Source of the DNA: Pseudomonas sp. B21-040
Lineage (GTDB): Bacteria; Pseudomonadota; Gammaproteobacteria; Pseudomonadales; Pseudomonadaceae
DNA: 64,000 nucleotides
NCBI RefSeq assembly: GCF_024748695.1
Contig: NZ_CP087176.1
Coordinates: 3,403,501-3,467,500, forward strand
Direction: 5' to 3'
Positions 35,006 through 44,169 of this stretch are shown piece by piece. Numbering within the stretch: position 1 is the first letter of the stretch; the number at the start of each line of letters is the position of its first letter. Position numbers and translations under genes: made by a program. Under the pieces are notes generated by a model. It searched no databases. It was not told the origin of the DNA and worked only from the letters and a program-made list of their open reading frames with translations.

Positions 35006-35998
35006 TCAGCCGCGAATGAACTTCAGCAGCTCTTGATTGACCACATCGGCGTGCGTCGAGCACATTCCGTGGGGGAACTTCTCATACACCTTCAGCGACC
35101 CATTTTTCAGCAGTTTGCTCGACAGCAGCGCCGAGTCAGCAATGGGAACGATCTGGTCGTCGTCACCGTGCATGACCAAGGTTGGCACGGTGATCGCCCG
35201 CAGGTCATCCGTGAAGTCGGTTTCAGAGAAGGCCTTGATGCACTCGTAATGGGCATTTGCCGCGCCGGCCATGCCTTGGCGCCACCAGTTCTGGATCATG
35301 CCCGGCGAAACAGCGGCACCCGGGCGGTTGAAACCGTAGAACGGGCCACTGGCGACATCCAGATAGAACTGAGACCTGTTGGCTGCCAGTTGCTTGCGCA
35401 TGTCATCGAACACCCCGATGGGAAGACCGCCTGGGTTGGTCGGGGTTTTGACCATGACAGGCGGTACCGCACCAATCAAAATCAGTTTGGCCACGCGTTT
35501 CTGCACCTGGCCATACCTGGCGACATAGCGCGTCGCCTCCCCGCCTCCGGTCGAGTGACCGATATGCACAGCGTTGCGTAGATCCAGGTTCTGAACCAAC
35601 GCCGCGACGTCTGCAGCGTAGTGGTCCATATCGTGGCCGCCGCTCACTTGAGAGGACCTGCCGTGGCCGCGCCGATCATGTGCGATGACGCGATAACCCA
35701 AGCCAACGAAGAACAGCGCCTGACTGTCCCAATCATCACTGCTGAGCGGCCACCCATGGTGAAACACGATGGGCTGGGCGTTCTTCGGCCCCCAATCCTT
35801 GTAGAAAATGTCAACGCCATCTTGGGTAGTCACTTTGCTCATGATCATGCTTCCACTGTTGATGTCAGGAGAGTTGACGGACGAAATTGCAAGGCAAGGC
35901 GCCGAAAAAAACGCCGCCAGTGCGGCGGCACTCAAGCCAAGAACGATAAAATCTCGCCGGTCCGGGCTAGCAGGCCCATTGTTTTTGTTATTGCTCAT
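35006..35998 (-). CDS. Tat-exported alpha/beta hydrolase (non-haem chloroperoxidase-like)
   Basis: This hydrolase of about 330 residues has a twin-arginine-like signal (PDRRDFIVLGLSAAALAAFF, residues 12-31). The catalytic nucleophile lies in GHSTGGGEATRY, the oxyanion region is HHGWPLSSDDWD, the acid is DDDQIVP and the histidine is FPHGMCSTH. The GHSTGGGE nucleophile elbow is typical of cofactor-free haloperoxidase/arylesterase-type enzymes. ATG 35998 places the signal at the N-terminus; the longer frame to 36037 is not needed. It lies just before a secreted isochorismatase-fold hydrolase on the same strand, so the two may form a periplasmic detoxification pair (inference). Confidence 0.85.
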   Translation of the reverse strand: MSNNKNNGPASPDRRDFIVLGLSAAALAAFFSAPCLAISSVNSPDINSGSMIMSKVTTQDGVDIFYKDWGPKNAQPIVFHHGWPLSSDDWDSQALFFVGLGYRVIAHDRRGHGRSSQVSGGHDMDHYAADVAALVQNLDLRNAVHIGHSTGGGEATRYVARYGQVQKRVAKLILIGAVPPVMVKTPTNPGGLPIGVFDDMRKQLAANRSQFYLDVASGPFYGFNRPGAAVSPGMIQNWWRQGMAGAANAHYECIKAFSETDFTDDLRAITVPTLVMHGDDDQIVPIADSALLSSKLLKNGSLKVYEKFPHGMCSTHADVVNQELLKFIRG

Positions 35999-36076
35999 TT
36001 GGTACTCCGCGTCAGTCAGCAGAGACGGGAGCCACAAGGCCCCCGTCTCTGGTCAGGAGATGGCACATACCCTGGA

Positions 36077-36868
36077 TCACTGCCCTTCGAGTTTTTTCAC
36101 CACTTCGTCGGTCGTCATCACGTCATTGGCGATGTAGCGGAAGTTGACCAGCGCGCTACCGTATCCATCGCCGTCAGGCAGCTTCGGACCGGCGACGGCG
36201 TCGCGGACGACAACCACTTCGAAGCCACGCTCCAGGAACTCGCGAAGGTGCGATTCGACGCACAGGTTGGAGGCCATGCCCACGAGGACGATTTTGTCGA
36301 TCCGTTTCTTGCGCAGTTGCAGCATCAGATCGTTGCTTTGAGGGCCATACAACTTGTGCGGTGAGGCGACGATGGTCTTGCCGTCTTCGATGAAGGGTTT
36401 GAACTCCTGCATGAAGTCGGCGCCCGAGTTACGGAAGCCATCAAGTGTCAAGGCGCCCTTGCGATCGAAGAGCCCCAGCTTGTGCTGAACGGTTTCCGCT
36501 GGCGCCTCGAACTCCCATTTATGATCGTGGGGATAGTAGTAGTGCGGCGAGATAGCGACCGTCGCTCCGGCCTTTTTGAACGCCGTGAACAGCTTGCTCA
36601 GATGCGGAACCAGATTTTGCTCGGTAACGCTCTGACCGAAGACTGACCAGCCCGCGCCCTCTGGACTCATGAAATCGATCTGCGGGTCGATCACGACCAG
36701 CGCGGTTCGGCTGGAATCCCACTCAAAGGTGGAGGCTGGGAGCGCGGGTTTGACCGGGTCGGCATACGGGTCCTCGGCGGCGGCGCCAATGCCCGGTGCA
36801 ATCAGGAACGCCGCGAGCAAGGTGGCGCAGGCGATCATTTTTCCGGGGGTAGTTCTGTTGAAGGTCAT
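36077..36868 (-). CDS. Exported isochorismatase-family cysteine hydrolase
   Basis: This 263-residue hydrolase has a signal peptide (MIACATLLAAFLIAPGIGAAA) and the isochorismatase fold. The catalytic acid is in LVVIDPQIDFMSPEG and the nucleophile is in VGMASNLCVESHLREFL, followed by VVVVRDAVAG. Exported members of this family are uncommon, since most act in the cytoplasm. ATG 36868 is chosen because GAGG lies seven bases upstream and it begins just ahead of the signal peptide; the frame extends to 37075 without support. It is divergent from a GlxA-type regulator whose start is about 195 bases away, which probably controls it. Confidence 0.87.
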   Translation of the reverse strand: MTFNRTTPGKMIACATLLAAFLIAPGIGAAAEDPYADPVKPALPASTFEWDSSRTALVVIDPQIDFMSPEGAGWSVFGQSVTEQNLVPHLSKLFTAFKKAGATVAISPHYYYPHDHKWEFEAPAETVQHKLGLFDRKGALTLDGFRNSGADFMQEFKPFIEDGKTIVASPHKLYGPQSNDLMLQLRKKRIDKIVLVGMASNLCVESHLREFLERGFEVVVVRDAVAGPKLPDGDGYGSALVNFRYIANDVMTTDEVVKKLEGQ

Positions 36869-37063
36869 TTGCACGTCCTCAAGGGTGGGGGTGCATTTAC
36901 GGTACGGCGAGAAGACGGCACGAAATGGACATTTATCCCTGGATTTCGGCCGACACGCGCAGCCACCTTGCAGGAGGCGGATGGGCTCGCTACTCCTTCG
37001 TGACCTTCCAGACAGCACGCGCGTACTATGGCTTCCCCCATTCAGACTTTGGGCGTTCCGTTC

Positions 37064-38056
37064 ATGCAGCGTCACATGTGTTTCCTGGTCTACCCAGGCT
37101 TCGTATTGCTGGATCTGAGCGGCCCGCTCGAAGCCTTCACCAACGCCAATCGCGCGCGCCCTTCGAGCTATCGATTCACGGTCGCGTCACTGGAGGGCGG
37201 GTTGATCCACGCGTCGAGCGGACTGCAAGTGGCGACTGAAACCATGCAGGTTGTCGAGCGCCTCGACACGCTCATCATCGTCGGCGCACCAACTGCCCCA
37301 ATCGATGACCGGATGATGCCGATGGCGGCTGCGATACGGGACATGTCCCCGCGCTCTCGCCGCACGGCCAGTGTCTGTACCGGCGCCTTCCTGCTCGCCG
37401 AGAGCGGCCTGCTCGACGGTCGCGTCGCGACCACGCATTGGAACTATGCGCCGCAGTTGCAAGCACGCTATCCGTTGCTGCGCGTGGACGGCGATCGAAT
37501 CTGGACCGAAGACGGGAATGTCTGGACGTCCGCCGGCATGTCGGCGGGCATCGACATGGCCCTGGCCATGATCGAACAAGACCTGGGCAAAGAGGTGTCG
37601 CGTTCCGTCGCGCGCATGCTGGTGGTTTACTACCGGCGACCGGGGGGTCAATACCAGTTCTCTTCGCTGCTGGATTTCGACCCGGGCTCGGATCGCATCC
37701 GCACGGTGCTGAGCTACGCGCGCGATCATCTGCGTGACGATCTGTCCGTTGAACGACTGGCCGACGTCGCCCATATGAGCGTGCGCCAGTTTGGTCGCGT
37801 ATTCGCAGCGGCTATCGGAGTGACTCCGGCGAAAGCGATCGAGCGCCTGCGTATCGAGTCAGCGCGGCCTCTGGTCGAGGACGGACACCAAACCTTCGAG
37901 GAGATCGCCAGGTGCTTCGGCTTCGGCGATGCCGATCACATGCTGCGCAGCTTCGTGCGAGTCGTAGGGCGCACGCCGCAAGAACTGCGGCGCAGTGCCC
38001 GACAGTCCAAAGATACTGGCGGGGCTGGGAGAAAGGAGGATCAAACGTCGGCGTAA
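37064..38056 (+). CDS. GlxA-type transcriptional regulator (DJ-1/PfpI plus AraC)
   Basis: This regulator of about 330 residues has an N-terminal DJ-1/PfpI amidotransferase-like domain (FLVYPGFVLLDLSGPLEAF; SVCTGAFLLAESGLLDGR with the nucleophile-elbow cysteine). A C-terminal AraC helix-turn-helix follows (VERLADVAHMSVRQFGRVFA; EEIARCFGFGDADHMLRSF). This is the FtrA/GlxA/CdhR layout. The start is uncertain: ATG 37064 (MQRHMCFL) gives the normal domain edge, while ATG 37028 is also in frame. Its divergent neighbour is the isochorismatase-fold hydrolase, a common partner for this regulator family. Confidence 0.85.
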   Translation: MQRHMCFLVYPGFVLLDLSGPLEAFTNANRARPSSYRFTVASLEGGLIHASSGLQVATETMQVVERLDTLIIVGAPTAPIDDRMMPMAAAIRDMSPRSRRTASVCTGAFLLAESGLLDGRVATTHWNYAPQLQARYPLLRVDGDRIWTEDGNVWTSAGMSAGIDMALAMIEQDLGKEVSRSVARMLVVYYRRPGGQYQFSSLLDFDPGSDRIRTVLSYARDHLRDDLSVERLADVAHMSVRQFGRVFAAAIGVTPAKAIERLRIESARPLVEDGHQTFEEIARCFGFGDADHMLRSFVRVVGRTPQELRRSARQSKDTGGAGRKEDQTSA

Positions 38057-38065
38057 GCGAGGCGC

Positions 38066-40966
38066 TCAGCGTTGATCAAGCAGCGAACTCGCCAACAACG
38101 CTTCCAACCCCATCGGCTTGGCAAAGTAGTAACCCTGGGCTTGCTCAGCGCCGATTTCGCGCAGCAAGTCCAGGGTCGCTTTATCCTCGACACCTTCGGC
38201 CACCACACTCAGGTCCAGCGATTCGGCCATGCGCACAATGGCCCGCACGATGGCGCGACTGCGGGCACTGGTGGTCAGTTCGAGGATGAACGACTTGTCG
38301 ATCTTCAGGCCGCTGAAACGGTATTGATGCACATAGCTCAGGGATGAAAACCCTGCACCGAAGTCATCGAGCACCACCGACATGCCGTTGTCGGCCAATT
38401 GCTGCATGGTCAGTCGGGCAATGGCTGGCTCTGCGACCAGCGCACCTTCGGTCAACTCCAGGCAGATCCGCGACGGCGCGACCCCGCACCGGGCCAACAG
38501 GGCAAGCACTTCACTGGCAAATTCCGGGCGCGTCATGCTGTAGCTGGAGCAATTGACGTGCACCGCAGGCCAATTGGCGTGCTCGGGCTGTGCGAGGATT
38601 ACTGCAATGCTGGTGAGCATGTACAGGTCCAGTCGACCGATCAGGCGCAACCCCTCGACATCCGGCAAAAACTCGCCCGGCGCGATCACCCGGCCGCCCG
38701 GCTGATGCCAGCGGATCAGCGCTTCAAGGGCCAACAGTTCGCCGGTTTCGACGCTGACAATCGGCTGGAAATACGGCAGCAGTTCGTCTGTACGTTTGAG
38801 CGCATTGCGCAAGGCCCCTTCCCGCTCAACCTGGTCCGAGACTTCACGGCGCACTTCCTGGTTGAACACTGCGTAGCTGTCGCGCCCGGCGCTTTTGACC
38901 CGGTACATCGCCGCATCGGCGTCGCGCAGCAGGTCGGCCGGCTCGTGATGGAATTGGCCGTCGGCACTGACAATGCCAATACTGCACGACGAAAAAACTT
39001 CATGGCCATTGATGAAAAACGGCAGGTCAAACGCCACCAGGATCCGTTCGGCGATTTCGATCACCACCTCCAGCGGCGCTGCGGGAGCCAGCACCGAAAA
39101 CTCATCGCCCCCCAGGCGAGCCAGCATGTCGGTTTCGCGCAGGCAACCGCGTAACCGCTGGGCGGCCTGCATCAACAGCAGGTCGCCGAAATGGTGGCCG
39201 AGGCTGTCGTTGACCATCTTGAAACGGTCGAGGTCGATGAACATCACCGCCAGGTGCCCGCCTTCGCTGCCGAACTGCGACCAGGCCAGACCGAGGCGCT
39301 GTTGCAGGTAGGTGCGATTCGGCAGGCCGGTCAGCGCATCGTGGGAGTTTTCGTGTTGCAACTTGGCGTTGGCGTGATCGAGCTCGCGGGTGCGGTTCTG
39401 TACCCGGGCTTCGAGCTTGAGGTTGGCGGCATGGATCGCTTCGGCGGCTGTGCGTCGCGACAACGCGGTGTCAATGTGGCGCGACACGAACGTCAGCAGT
39501 TCCTGGTCGCGCAGCGTGTACCAGACCTGCGAGGTATAGCTTTGCACCGCCAGCACGCCGCGCACTGCATCGCCATCAAACAAGGGGATGCCTAGCCAGG
39601 AATAGGACCGGACATACTCATCGGCGAGTTCTATTTCACCGCGCGCAGCCAATCGTTCGGCCTCGCCGGCATCAATCAGGCAAGGTCGACGCTGACGGAT
39701 CACGTACTCGGTCAAGCCGCGGCGCCCACGCCGGGCCGCCGGGCGGGTCGTCTGTCGCTCATCGACATAATAGGGAAAGGTCACTTCAGTGGTCGCGTCG
39801 TCGAACAGCGCGATGTAGAAGTTTTGCGCGAACAGCAGATCACCGACGATGCCATGCAAGGTTTGAAACAACTCAGCCATGTCGCCAGGCTGGCTCGACA
39901 GTTCGGCAATCTGGAACAGCGCGCTCTGCAGATGTTCGGCACGCTCGCGGTCCGCCACTTCCTGCCTCAAGGCATCGTTGAGTGCCGACAGCTCCAGGGT
40001 GCGGCGCATCACCGTCGCTTCCAGGTCCTCTCGGTGGAGGATCCGGTCCAGCGCCATGGCCACGTGGCGGGCTACCACCAGGAACAGCGCGCGGTCTTCA
40101 GCGCTGTAGGTACGAGAAACGTCGTAGACCTGCATGGCAAGCATGCCAAACACGTCATCCGAAGCATTTTTCAACGGTGCGCCCATCCAAAACTCTGGAC
40201 GATCACCCACGCAGTAGAATCGGCCCTGGGCCTGAGCCGCGAGAATGCCGGCGGCGTCGATCAGCAACGGCTGTCCGGAGGTCAACACCTGGCCGGTCAG
40301 CGACAGGTGCGAAGGGTCCAGGTATTCGTAGTTTTCCGACTCCAGGGCATCAACGTCGATGATGTCGACGTAATACGGGTAGTCAATCTTGCCGCTGTGC
40401 GGGTCATACAGCGCGAGATAGAAGTTCTCGGCGTCGATCAGGCTGGCCAGCAGCCGGTGAACCCCCACCAGAAACACTGACCGGTCGCGGGTCGAACTGG
40501 CCAGGTAGGTAATTTCATACAGTACGCGCTGAGTAATCTGCGCACGGGCAAGGGTATTGGTCTGTACCTGAATCCCCAGGCGCCGGGCAAACTCGGCGAG
40601 CGCCGGCTGCGCGGCATCATCGACTGGCGCGAGTAGCCAGCCCAGCACACTTTCGCCTTTGCCGGTCGGCCAGCGGTGCAAGCCCATGGTCAGGCAAAAG
40701 GCTTCAAACGCTTCGTTTGCAATGCTTGATGGCCATTGCACCCGAGGGTCGCCCTGCCCGACTAAATGCATTTGTTCACCGGCGCGGTAAACCCCCCACG
40801 CGGTGGTGTGGGCCCAGTGACGAGCTGAGTCCAATAATTGGGCGATCGTGTCTTCATTGTCAGCACAGGTCATGCCGACAGTATCGGGTTGTTCATTCAG
40901 TTGAGGTGCGACAGCGTCGCAATCGGTCGATTGCCGCGGGGAGTCGGTCAATGGACGAAAACTCAT
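38066..40966 (-). CDS. GAF-GAF-GGDEF-EAL cyclic-di-GMP enzyme
   Basis: This 966-residue cytoplasmic signalling protein has two GAF-like domains (about 140-315 and 340-500, each with the FYxALYD/FDD motif) and a short coiled segment (RTRELDHANAKLQHENSHDA). GGDEF follows (about 540-700; RLGGDEFSVLAP intact), then EAL (about 715-960). The EAL contains LEALIRWHQPGG, LELTEGALV, DDFGAGFSS, DKSFI, AEGVED and QGYYFAKPM, all expected. Both cyclase and phosphodiesterase sites look usable. ATG 40966 has AGGGAG eight bases upstream, so it is preferred over 40984. It stands alone, ten bases from the convergent GlxA-type gene. Confidence 0.92.
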   Translation of the reverse strand: MSFRPLTDSPRQSTDCDAVAPQLNEQPDTVGMTCADNEDTIAQLLDSARHWAHTTAWGVYRAGEQMHLVGQGDPRVQWPSSIANEAFEAFCLTMGLHRWPTGKGESVLGWLLAPVDDAAQPALAEFARRLGIQVQTNTLARAQITQRVLYEITYLASSTRDRSVFLVGVHRLLASLIDAENFYLALYDPHSGKIDYPYYVDIIDVDALESENYEYLDPSHLSLTGQVLTSGQPLLIDAAGILAAQAQGRFYCVGDRPEFWMGAPLKNASDDVFGMLAMQVYDVSRTYSAEDRALFLVVARHVAMALDRILHREDLEATVMRRTLELSALNDALRQEVADRERAEHLQSALFQIAELSSQPGDMAELFQTLHGIVGDLLFAQNFYIALFDDATTEVTFPYYVDERQTTRPAARRGRRGLTEYVIRQRRPCLIDAGEAERLAARGEIELADEYVRSYSWLGIPLFDGDAVRGVLAVQSYTSQVWYTLRDQELLTFVSRHIDTALSRRTAAEAIHAANLKLEARVQNRTRELDHANAKLQHENSHDALTGLPNRTYLQQRLGLAWSQFGSEGGHLAVMFIDLDRFKMVNDSLGHHFGDLLLMQAAQRLRGCLRETDMLARLGGDEFSVLAPAAPLEVVIEIAERILVAFDLPFFINGHEVFSSCSIGIVSADGQFHHEPADLLRDADAAMYRVKSAGRDSYAVFNQEVRREVSDQVEREGALRNALKRTDELLPYFQPIVSVETGELLALEALIRWHQPGGRVIAPGEFLPDVEGLRLIGRLDLYMLTSIAVILAQPEHANWPAVHVNCSSYSMTRPEFASEVLALLARCGVAPSRICLELTEGALVAEPAIARLTMQQLADNGMSVVLDDFGAGFSSLSYVHQYRFSGLKIDKSFILELTTSARSRAIVRAIVRMAESLDLSVVAEGVEDKATLDLLREIGAEQAQGYYFAKPMGLEALLASSLLDQR

Positions 40967-41216
40967 CAGTGCTCCCTGAGCCAAAAACTGGCGAAACTCA
41001 CATGCTGATTACTGGCAATGTGCCGGTGAGCTTCTCGTTTAAAGCTAATAGAAGTTTTTTTCAATAGTTTTATTCGCTTTAATGCCAACTATGGGACGGA
41101 CAGCGAGTTATTTGCTACAGGTTGTCCAGAACAACGTTTCTACACTGATGTGCGAGGTCGCCCGGAATGGCGCGAGATCCGTTGCGAGTCTTTCAAAAAA
41201 CAAGAGGAACACATTT
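40967..41216. promoter_or_regulatory. Divergent region GGDEF-EAL / chrA
   Basis: These 250 bases lie between two divergent genes. An in-frame upstream extension of the chromate transporter exists from 41082 but lacks a hydrophobic or conserved start. No palindrome of note was seen. Confidence 0.4.
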
Positions 41217-42575
41217 ATGAGCAAGGCTCGCGCGTTGGCCGTTGACGAGGAGCTGTCCAGGCCGCAAGCGATCAGTCTGCGTGAGGCGTTCTGGTTCTGG
41301 CTGAAGCTGGGGTTCATAAGCTTCGGCGGGCCTGCGGGACAAATTTCGATCATGCACCAGGAGCTGGTAGAACGACGGCGCTGGATATCCGAGCGCAGAT
41401 TTCTGCATGCCCTCAACTACTGCATGTTGCTCCCGGGGCCGGAAGCTCAGCAGCTAGCGACTTATATCGGCTGGTTGATGCATCGAACATGGGGTGGCGT
41501 CATTGCGGGTGCACTGTTTGTGCTGCCCTCGCTGTTCATTCTGATCGCCCTGTCGTGGATGTACATCGCCTTCGGTGAAGTACCCGTGGTCGCCGGACTC
41601 TTCTATGGAATCAAGCCTGCGGTGACAGCGATTGTCGTGCAGGCGGCACACAGGATCGGCACTCGGGCGCTGAAGAACAATTGGCTGTGGGTGATTGCTG
41701 CGGCCTCATTTACGGCGATCTTCGCCTTCAATGTTCCATTCCCGTTGATCGTACTGGGCGCGGCATTGGTCGGTTATGTCGGCGGACGCCTGGCACCCGA
41801 GAAATTCAGGGTCGGGGGCCACAGCGCCGCCAAAAAGTCCTTTGGCCCAGCCTTGATCGATGACGACACGCCGCCCCCTGAACATGCCCGATTTAGCGGG
41901 TTGAGACTCGCCTCCCTCGCACTCATCGGCGCGGCGTTATGGGCGTTGCCGATGGGGATTTTGACCGCTCTCTTTGGTTGGGGAGGCACCTTGACCCAGA
42001 TGAGCTGGTTCTTTACCAAAGCCGCATTGCTGACCTTTGGTGGCGCCTACGCGGTGCTGCCTTATGTCTACCAAGGTGCGGTCGGTCACTATGGCTGGCT
42101 AACCCCGACTCAGATGATCGACGGCCTGGCGCTGGGGGAAACCACGCCTGGACCACTGATCATGGTGGTGGCTTTCGTGGGGTTTGTCGGCGCCTATGTC
42201 TCGCAAGTCTTCGGAGCTGATCAGGTGTTTCTGGCTGGCGCTGTCGCGGCGTCCCTGGTGACATGGTTCACCTTCCTGCCTTCGTTCTTGTTCATCCTCG
42301 CGGGCGGCCCGCTGGTAGAGTCGACTCACAACGAACTCAAGTTCACGGCACCGCTCACCGCCATTACGGCGGCGGTGGTTGGAGTGATCCTCAATCTGGC
42401 GTGTTTCTTCGGCTATCACGTGCTTTGGCCGAAGGGCTTCAGCGGCAACCTGGACTGGCCGTCTGCACTGATCGCCATTGCGGCGGCGGTGGCCTTGTTC
42501 CGCTTCAAACGCGGTGTCATTCAGGTGTTGATGGTCTGTGCGCTTGCCGGTTTGGCAGTGCATTTGCTGCGCTAG
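41217..42575 (+). CDS. chrA: Chromate efflux transporter, long-chain CHR family
   Basis: This 452-residue inner-membrane protein has duplicated CHR domains. The first has SLREAFWFWLKLGFISFGGPAGQISIMH and LPGPEAQQLATYIGW. The second has FTKAALLTFGGAYAVLPYV and LALGETTPGPLIMVVAFVGFVGAY. It extrudes chromate driven by the proton gradient, as known for ChrA. ATG 41217 is preceded by AGAGGA at nine bases, matching the usual N-terminus. It stands as a single gene and converges with the Ni/Co efflux gene, forming a small metal-resistance patch. Confidence 0.92.
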   Translation: MSKARALAVDEELSRPQAISLREAFWFWLKLGFISFGGPAGQISIMHQELVERRRWISERRFLHALNYCMLLPGPEAQQLATYIGWLMHRTWGGVIAGALFVLPSLFILIALSWMYIAFGEVPVVAGLFYGIKPAVTAIVVQAAHRIGTRALKNNWLWVIAAASFTAIFAFNVPFPLIVLGAALVGYVGGRLAPEKFRVGGHSAAKKSFGPALIDDDTPPPEHARFSGLRLASLALIGAALWALPMGILTALFGWGGTLTQMSWFFTKAALLTFGGAYAVLPYVYQGAVGHYGWLTPTQMIDGLALGETTPGPLIMVVAFVGFVGAYVSQVFGADQVFLAGAVAASLVTWFTFLPSFLFILAGGPLVESTHNELKFTAPLTAITAAVVGVILNLACFFGYHVLWPKGFSGNLDWPSALIAIAAAVALFRFKRGVIQVLMVCALAGLAVHLLR

Positions 42576-42600
42576 AGAGCTTGAACGGGTTGACCAAAAT

Positions 42601-42621
42601 TGGCGGGCTTCGGGCCCGCCA
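42601..42621. terminator. Hairpin between convergent chrA and Ni/Co efflux genes
   Basis: TGGCGGGC (42601-42608) and GCCCGCCA (42614-42621) form a perfect 8-base stem with loop TTCGG. On the minus side ATTTTGG follows, so it may stop transcription from the Ni/Co gene more than from chrA. Confidence 0.55.
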
Positions 42622-42673
42622 GATCATCCTCGCCTAATGAGCCATGCAGGCAGCATCGCCTGAGATGGTCTAT

Positions 42674-43810
42674 TTACGCATTCAGGCCGATCCAACCATG
42701 AAAGCCCACGTATAGGCCAACACCGATGATCAATACGCTGGACAGGTATGGCGCGCGACGAGCAACGGCGCCCAGCCAGGGCCAGCGATTGGACGCTTGC
42801 TTAGCGCCAATGGCCGCAGCAGCGCCCACCGTCACCAAAGTGATCGCCAGGCCGATGCTGAAGCACAGAACCAGCATGCCCCCTAGCGCGACCTCTTTAA
42901 CCTGAAGACAGAGCAGCAAGACGGTAATCGCCGCAGGACATGGAATCAGACCGCCAGTCAGACCGAACATGACGATCTGCCCCGTGGTGACCTCGCGGTG
43001 GGTGAAGCGTTTGCGGATATCATTGGCGTGCGCTCGTTCGTGTGCGTCCTGATAGCCATCAATCGACAACTCCAGACCTTCCAGTTCCGAATGCCCGTGC
43101 CCGTGACTATGTTCCTGATACTCGAGATCGTAATCATGGGAGTGGCCCGCATGCCCAAGACTCAAGCGAGCACTGAACTCATGCGGCTCCGGGATATCCA
43201 CGGCCGACTCCAGGAAACCCTCGCGCTCGACGAAAGAGAACGATTGAGTGCTGCCGTCTGGACGGGTCGTCATGAGGCGAACATCTGAGGCTCTCCAGGC
43301 ATGACCGCTCAATACCTTCAGGCGCCAATGCGGTGGCATGCCTTCTTCAAAGATCGACAGTTCGATTCGGCCATGGCCAGTGTCGATGCGGTGGGTCTCA
43401 TCATGATGGCCATGGCCATGTTCGCCGTGGTGATGATTGTCACCTTGCTCGAACTTGAACATTTGTTCACCGCGCCAGGTGCGCCACAGCATCCACAGCG
43501 CAATCACGATGATCAATACCGAGGACGCCAGCTGGAAGTAAGGCTCCGTGGTTTGAGCATCCAGGCCTTTACCCAAATACATGCCCCCGATAGCGACCAG
43601 CCACACCACTGCCGTGTGCGACAGCGTCGCGGCCAAACCCAACAAAACCGCCTGTTTGACCGAGCCACGAATGGCCACGATGAAGGCCGCCATCATGGTT
43701 TTTGAATGACCCGGTTCCAGGCCATGCAAGGCCCCAAGTAAAATTGCGCTCGGGAAGTACAGCCAGGCGTGAGTCCCACCCTGTTGCAGCAGTTCAGCGA
43801 AGTTGGGCAT
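42674..43810 (-). CDS. rcnA: Nickel/cobalt efflux protein (RcnA/NicO family)
   Basis: This inner-membrane exporter has about 378 residues and the NicO motifs GALHGLEPGHSKTMMAAFIV and GLTGGLIPCPAAITVLLLCL. A long hydrophilic loop is rich in histidine (HHHGEHGHGHHDE and EHSHGHGHSE), the usual metal-binding loop of RcnA proteins. It should pump Ni2+ and Co2+ out of the cytoplasm. ATG 43810 is used because the family begins close to MPNFAELLQQG. It is seven bases from the stop of a CsoR/RcnR-type repressor, so the two form one operon under the G-tract operator at 44151. Confidence 0.9.
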   Translation of the reverse strand: MPNFAELLQQGGTHAWLYFPSAILLGALHGLEPGHSKTMMAAFIVAIRGSVKQAVLLGLAATLSHTAVVWLVAIGGMYLGKGLDAQTTEPYFQLASSVLIIVIALWMLWRTWRGEQMFKFEQGDNHHHGEHGHGHHDETHRIDTGHGRIELSIFEEGMPPHWRLKVLSGHAWRASDVRLMTTRPDGSTQSFSFVEREGFLESAVDIPEPHEFSARLSLGHAGHSHDYDLEYQEHSHGHGHSELEGLELSIDGYQDAHERAHANDIRKRFTHREVTTGQIVMFGLTGGLIPCPAAITVLLLCLQVKEVALGGMLVLCFSIGLAITLVTVGAAAAIGAKQASNRWPWLGAVARRAPYLSSVLIIGVGLYVGFHGWIGLNA

Positions 43811-43817
43811 GTCTGGC

Positions 43818-44111
43818 CTAGAGGTACTTGGTGATTTGTTTGAACGCGTCCAGTGGTGCGCGCTCGCCATTGTTCAACGCCGAGACGGTGTCTTCCAGAC
43901 AGTGATCAATATGATCCTGGATGAGCGTGCGCTTGGCTTGGCACACCGCTTTTTCGACCGCATGCAGTTGCTGAGCGATGTCCACGCAATCACGGCCCTC
44001 TTCGATCATGGTGATGATGCCGCGTAGGTGGCCATCCGCGCGCTTGAGGCGTTTGACAATCGCTTCATGACTTTGGTGGGTGTGGGAATGGTTGTGTCCG
44101 TGCTCACTCAT
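43818..44111 (-). CDS. CsoR/RcnR-family metal-sensing repressor
   Basis: This is a 97-residue all-helical repressor with a histidine-rich N-terminus (MSEHGHNHSHTHQSHE). The family metal residues are Cys in EEGRDCVD and His residues in LIQDHIDHCLED, and the family core is IVKRLKRADGHLRGI. RcnR/DmeR-type members bind nickel or cobalt and release DNA. ATG 44111 is chosen because the histidine run begins there; the frame continues to 44267 without support and would cross the operator. It is co-operonic with the Ni/Co exporter. A perfect G-tract inverted repeat lies 40 bases upstream. Confidence 0.9.
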   Translation of the reverse strand: MSEHGHNHSHTHQSHEAIVKRLKRADGHLRGIITMIEEGRDCVDIAQQLHAVEKAVCQAKRTLIQDHIDHCLEDTVSALNNGERAPLDAFKQITKYL

Positions 44112-44150
44112 GACTTGAGCCTCTGGCCTCAATGAATTACGGCGGCATCC

Positions 44151-44169
44151 TATCCCCCCTGGGGGGATA
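44151..44169. promoter_or_regulatory. G-tract operator for CsoR/RcnR repressor
   Basis: TATCCCCCC, a central T, and GGGGGGATA form a perfect 9-base inverted repeat. It starts 40 bases upstream of the repressor start codon. CsoR/RcnR-type proteins recognise G/C tracts flanked by AT, so this fits self-regulation of the repressor-exporter operon. Confidence 0.85.
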
